In this document: positions 5,647-8,659 of the stretch, piece after piece | Numbering within the stretch: position 1 is the stretch's first letter | Layout of the letters: each line of letters begins with the position of its first letter | From: Armatimonadota bacterium | GTDB taxonomy: Bacteria > Armatimonadota > Zipacnadia > Zipacnadales > UBA11051 | Direction of reading: 5' to 3' | Length of the DNA stretch: 8,659 nt | NCBI GenBank assembly: GCA_003542955.1 | Contig: DPJP01000251.1 | Span: forward strand, 4,371 to 13,029 | Made by a program: the position numbers and the translations under genes | The notes under the pieces: model-generated | Database searches by the model: none | Seen by the model: the letters and a program-made list of their open reading frames with translations, nothing else | Told to the model about the DNA's origin: nothing

Positions 5647-7287
5647 TCAACCATCCGCGGGCTTGTCTGGTCCAGTGGATGCGACGGGCTGCTCGGTAGT
5701 GACGACGGAGCGCAGGTGCACATCGCGTTGCGGGAATGGAATCTCGACGCCTGCATTCTGTAATGCGTACCACACGGATCGATACATGTCGGAGAGCACT
5801 ATGATGCGATACTCGGGGTCGGGAATCCATGCCAGTAGCTGAAGGTCGACGGAGCTGTCACCAAAGCCCACGATGCGTGCATCCGGCGCGGGATCATCAA
5901 GCACCATCGAGTGTTCGGCTGCCGTGTCCTTGAGGACCCCCAGGACGAGATCGATGTCGCTGCTGTATGATACGCCGACATCAACCGTCAGTCGTATCTT
6001 CAAGTCGCGGTGGCTGAGGTTGGTCACTCGGTTGCTGATGAAGTCGGCATTCGGCACTACAATGTGAACGTTCTCGGCAGTCCGGATTGTGGTGCTGCGC
6101 AGGCTAATGCCGGTTACCTGCCCTCTCACGCCCTCAATATCGACATAATCGCCGACTGCCAGGGGCCGTTCAATGAGCAGGATCAGCCCCGCGACGAAGT
6201 TGCGCACGATGTCCTGCAGGCCAAAACCGATCCCGATGCCGGCCATGCCCGCGAAGACTGTGAGCGTATTGAGCGGGAAGCCGCCGACGAGCATGGCCCA
6301 CAGCGCGCCGGCAAGCAGGATCACGTAGAATGTCAGGCTCGACAGCGCATAGCGCACTCCATCGCCGTAGGCGCGCGCCAACCCCGCCGAGGCGAGCAGC
6401 CAGGAGCGGACCAGGCGCGCGAGAACGTAGACCACGGCGAGGGCGAGCAGTGCCCGCAGGATGCCGTACACCGTCACGCTGCTATCGCCCACGGTCAGCA
6501 ACGGGCGCTGGAGGAGGTCTCGCAGCGCCACCCAGTGGTAGACGTGAAGCTCCCAGATGCGTATCTGCAGCAGGATGACGGCCGCCCAGATGCCGAGGGT
6601 ACCCCATCGCCCGGCTCGGTCATTCTCAGGCCAACGAGCGTAGACGAACGAGTGCACAAGCAGCCCACCAACCGCGACGGGGACATTCAGCCAGACGATC
6701 CGCATGATGTAGTGGGCGAGGTTGACATATCCCGTGGCCTCCAGCCCCGCGACAGCCAGGACACCGGCGCAGGCGAGGGGGAACAGCACAGCGGCGGCAC
6801 GCCGCAGCATGCCGACGGCCGAACCCTCCCATTGCGGGACGAATGCCCCCGTGCCGCCGCCCCTGTAGACGCTGAACAGCGCGATCACCGCGAGCCCCGC
6901 AACATGCGCAACAGACAGCAGCAGCAGCACCTCGGTGCGCCCATAGCCCACAACAGCCAGACTCCAACGGGCCGACAGGAGAACAGCCGAGTAGAGCAGG
7001 AGGCGCCGGAACAGCATGAAAACATTGACGGTGGCCTCCGGCCCCAGGTGGAGGACGCGGAACCGTGGGTTCGTCGGGGCAAGCAGTTCACGCAGCACCG
7101 AAAGCAGCGCAACATAGCCCATCCAGCAGGCGGCGAACGTCACCGCCGCATAGAGCCAGGCCTCCGGGATGCCGGCCAGCAACAGCAGCACGGGAAGAGC
7201 GGTACACACAAGCACCGCCCGCAGCACCGGCGTGGCCAGTTGCCTGAAGCGCCCCGCCCATTCAGTTGTCGTCGGTTTGTCGCTCAC
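5647..7287 (-). CDS. Large MscS-family mechanosensitive ion channel
   Basis: The product has 546 residues and is an integral membrane channel that would open under membrane tension to release solutes during hypo-osmotic shock (family role). About ten hydrophobic segments are visible, near residues 21-38, 44-64, 88-112, 118-140, 164-183, 196-216, 231-246, 273-294, 318-340 and 342-372. The last is the pore helix, VFAGMAGIGIGFGLQD, running into RNFVAGLILLIERP. Next come the MscS beta domain (VGDYVDIEGVRGQV, about 378-391; VVPNADFISNRVTN, 410-423) and the alpha/beta C-terminal domain ending IPFPQRDVHL (516-525). The length and helix count match the membrane half of MscK/MscM-type channels rather than small MscS. 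The GTG start at 7287 has GGAG 10 bases upstream and overlaps the preceding gene by 26 bp. A TTG at 7305 is possible but lacks a good site. The overlap suggests the upstream coiled-coil membrane protein is its partner. Confidence 0.92.
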   Translation of the reverse strand: MSDKPTTTEWAGRFRQLATPVLRAVLVCTALPVLLLLAGIPEAWLYAAVTFAACWMGYVALLSVLRELLAPTNPRFRVLHLGPEATVNVFMLFRRLLLYSAVLLSARWSLAVVGYGRTEVLLLLSVAHVAGLAVIALFSVYRGGGTGAFVPQWEGSAVGMLRRAAAVLFPLACAGVLAVAGLEATGYVNLAHYIMRIVWLNVPVAVGGLLVHSFVYARWPENDRAGRWGTLGIWAAVILLQIRIWELHVYHWVALRDLLQRPLLTVGDSSVTVYGILRALLALAVVYVLARLVRSWLLASAGLARAYGDGVRYALSSLTFYVILLAGALWAMLVGGFPLNTLTVFAGMAGIGIGFGLQDIVRNFVAGLILLIERPLAVGDYVDIEGVRGQVTGISLRSTTIRTAENVHIVVPNADFISNRVTNLSHRDLKIRLTVDVGVSYSSDIDLVLGVLKDTAAEHSMVLDDPAPDARIVGFGDSSVDLQLLAWIPDPEYRIIVLSDMYRSVWYALQNAGVEIPFPQRDVHLRSVVTTEQPVASTGPDKPADG

Positions 7288-8659
7288 CAAAGTGCATCTC
7301 CGCAAGCCGGTACGCCCAGTCCGGCGCCCGCCGCCACACGTAGACCGAGATCCAGACTAACAGAACCGCCGCGAGCGCGCGCAACACCATCGCGGCACCT
7401 GTCGACGGCGGTGTACCCTCCATCCGGTACGTCTCCATCATGGCTTCAGGCAGCTCCCCCAGGCGGCCGAGGTCCGCCAACAGCCCGCTGAGCGTGGTCA
7501 ATGACAGCGGACCGGACACTCGTGCCTCGAGCCCCCGCCGGCGCCCCTCGACCATCGCCTGACTCAGTTCGGCCGAGTAGCGTGAGGCCACATCGTAGGC
7601 ATCGACTGCCACGGAAGTCTGCTCGCGATATGCGTCGATGAGCTTCTCGCTCATCTCGACACGTTGCCGGAGCTTCTCCGCAGCGTCGCGCAGCAAGTCG
7701 AGCAGTGCGGCGTCGGTCGCGATCTCCGGGAGTCCGGTCAACGCCCGAGCGGCCTCGAGATCACGCTCGAGGCCGGGCATAGTGCCGAGCAGCCGTACTC
7801 GAACACCAAATGTCTCGTCGATACCGATCTCGAGTTCCTCCACCGTCTCAGAAAGCCGGTTCCAGCGCTCTCTGGCCCCGAAAGTGGGGATGCGACCGGC
7901 AGATACTGCAGGTGGGATGTCCCTGCGGTCGCGCGTGAGGTCCTCCATCAGGCGCCGCAGCCGTTCTGACTCCAGTTGCGCGGCGGCCAGTTCATCCCGC
8001 AAAGCGCTCAGTTCGACCATCGTGGCCTGAGCGATCTGCTCGAGGAGCGCAAGCTGCTGATCCCGGCTCATCCTCTCAGCCGCGGCGCTCTCCGCCTGCA
8101 GCTGCGCGAGCGGTGTCGAGATCGAGGCGGCTGCACGCTCGGACGTCCGCTCTCGCCGCGCACGCGAGGCGTTGCTCGGTGAGAGGGTGGCACCGTTCGA
8201 GGATGCGGTCGCTGCCGTCGTCGTTGCCCGCTCTCGGTATGGGGCCCGGTCTGCTCGTGCGCTCACGCCATCAGCGTCCGGGGCGCCGGAAGCGGCATGC
8301 TCCGGTGTACCACCCGATCTGGTGCCGTGGCTCTGGGGGTCAGCGCCGGGCTCGGAATCCCGGTCGGCACTGTCAGGGCGGTTGCCCGTCTCGGGCCGGG
8401 TGTCGACGCCACCTGCATCGTCGGTCCGTAGCTCTGCGGCGGTGCGGTCCGCCGCCCCCGAGGCCCCATCCGTCTCCGCTTCGGCACGCGAGGGCGGTTT
8501 TCCCGGCCTGCTGTCGGTCTCACGGCCATCTCCAGCGGGTGTGCTGGGCCTTCCGGACGCCCGCGGGGGGTGTGACCTGCCTGCCGACGGCTGCGTCTCA
8601 GTCTTCGCGCTCTCACCCTGCCCCGCAGCAGCATCGCCGGCATCATGCTGCGCGAAACC
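7262..8659 (-). CDS. Coiled-coil membrane protein upstream of the channel, 5' end outside window
   Basis: The frame is open without a stop or any ATG/GTG/TTG from the right edge down to an internal GTG at 8266, so the gene begins outside the window. 465 codons are visible. Visible residues 1 to about 180 are low-complexity and probably disordered, rich in Ala, Gly, Pro, Ser, Thr, Arg and Asp/Glu. Residues about 182-244 form a strong coiled coil, with more helical, heptad-like segments at about 261-375. Residues about 422-441 are one membrane helix (AAMVLRALAAVLLVWISVYV), followed by a short charged tail. I recognise no named domain. The overlap with the channel gene and the coiled-coil-plus-helix plan resemble the extracytoplasmic part of MscK/MscM channels, here encoded separately (inference). 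Orientation with the bulk of the chain outside the cytoplasm would need an N-terminal signal peptide, which is not visible. Confidence 0.78.
   Translation of the reverse strand, partial: GFAQHDAGDAAAGQGESAKTETQPSAGRSHPPRASGRPSTPAGDGRETDSRPGKPPSRAEAETDGASGAADRTAAELRTDDAGGVDTRPETGNRPDSADRDSEPGADPQSHGTRSGGTPEHAASGAPDADGVSARADRAPYRERATTTAATASSNGATLSPSNASRARRERTSERAAASISTPLAQLQAESAAAERMSRDQQLALLEQIAQATMVELSALRDELAAAQLESERLRRLMEDLTRDRRDIPPAVSAGRIPTFGARERWNRLSETVEELEIGIDETFGVRVRLLGTMPGLERDLEAARALTGLPEIATDAALLDLLRDAAEKLRQRVEMSEKLIDAYREQTSVAVDAYDVASRYSAELSQAMVEGRRRGLEARVSGPLSLTTLSGLLADLGRLGELPEAMMETYRMEGTPPSTGAAMVLRALAAVLLVWISVYVWRRAPDWAYRLAEMHFGERQTDDN
7298..7301 (-). promoter_or_regulatory. Ribosome binding site of the MscS-family gene
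   Basis: GGAG on the minus strand, 10 bases before the GTG at 7287 and inside the 3' end of the coiled-coil gene. It is a moderate match with slightly long spacing, but better than anything before the TTG at 7305, and so favours the GTG start. Confidence 0.5.

Noticed and set aside
4885..5763. 292-codon plus-strand frame opposite the hydratase alpha gene
   Set aside because: Gly/Ala/Arg/Asp-rich with no motif; antisense shadow.
6010..7491. 493-codon open frame on the plus strand opposite the MscS channel gene
   Set aside because: Its product is hydrophilic, rich in His, Gln, Arg and Pro with no domain, while the opposite strand encodes a clear MscS family protein. It is a shadow caused by high G+C.
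7262..8266. GTG at 8266 as the true start of the coiled-coil gene
   Set aside because: The frame remains open to the window edge with similar composition, and no Shine-Dalgarno is evident before 8266.
8263..8646. 127-codon minus-strand frame at the right edge
   Set aside because: Strongly arginine-rich in the manner of a wrong frame. The neighbouring frame is open through the same bases and continues directly into the coiled-coil protein.

Overview
The window is a G+C-rich (about two thirds by eye) bacterial segment. Every gene I can support lies on the minus strand, so the biological order runs from right to left. The taxon cannot be fixed from the sequence. Strong AGGAGG-type ribosome sites, a secreted orphan TIM-barrel protein and a DUF1446/DUF4387 pair would suit an uncultured environmental bacterium of the Armatimonadota, Planctomycetota or Verrucomicrobiota kind, but that is a guess. 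I see no mobile element, CRISPR array, tRNA or rRNA.

Right part (8659 to 5647): two overlapping genes. The first runs off the right edge. It encodes a long disordered Ala/Gly/Pro/Asp/Glu-rich stretch, then coiled coil, then a single C-terminal membrane helix. The second begins inside its last codons and encodes a large multi-spanning MscS-family mechanosensitive channel. Together they resemble the layout of an MscK/MscM-type channel (extracytoplasmic coiled coil plus many membrane helices plus MscS core) divided over two polypeptides.

Centre and left (5505 to 150): a likely operon of five genes in the order hydratase alpha subunit, hydratase beta subunit, AtuA-family (DUF1446) protein, DUF4387 protein, and a secreted glycoside-hydrolase-like protein. 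The two hydratase subunits belong to the two-subunit, Fe-S, class I fumarase / L-tartrate dehydratase / mesaconase family. The last four genes are packed tightly (a 10-bp overlap, then gaps of 2 and 22 bp), whereas alpha and beta are separated by 227 bp that hold repeats. A perfect 11-bp hairpin just past the last stop codon may end the transcript.

The most interesting part is this five-gene set. A divergent carboxylate hydratase, two proteins of unknown biochemical role that look like partners, and an exported TIM-barrel protein suggest an undescribed route in which material is processed outside the cytoplasm and a hydroxy- or unsaturated acid is processed inside. The substrate cannot be read from the sequence.
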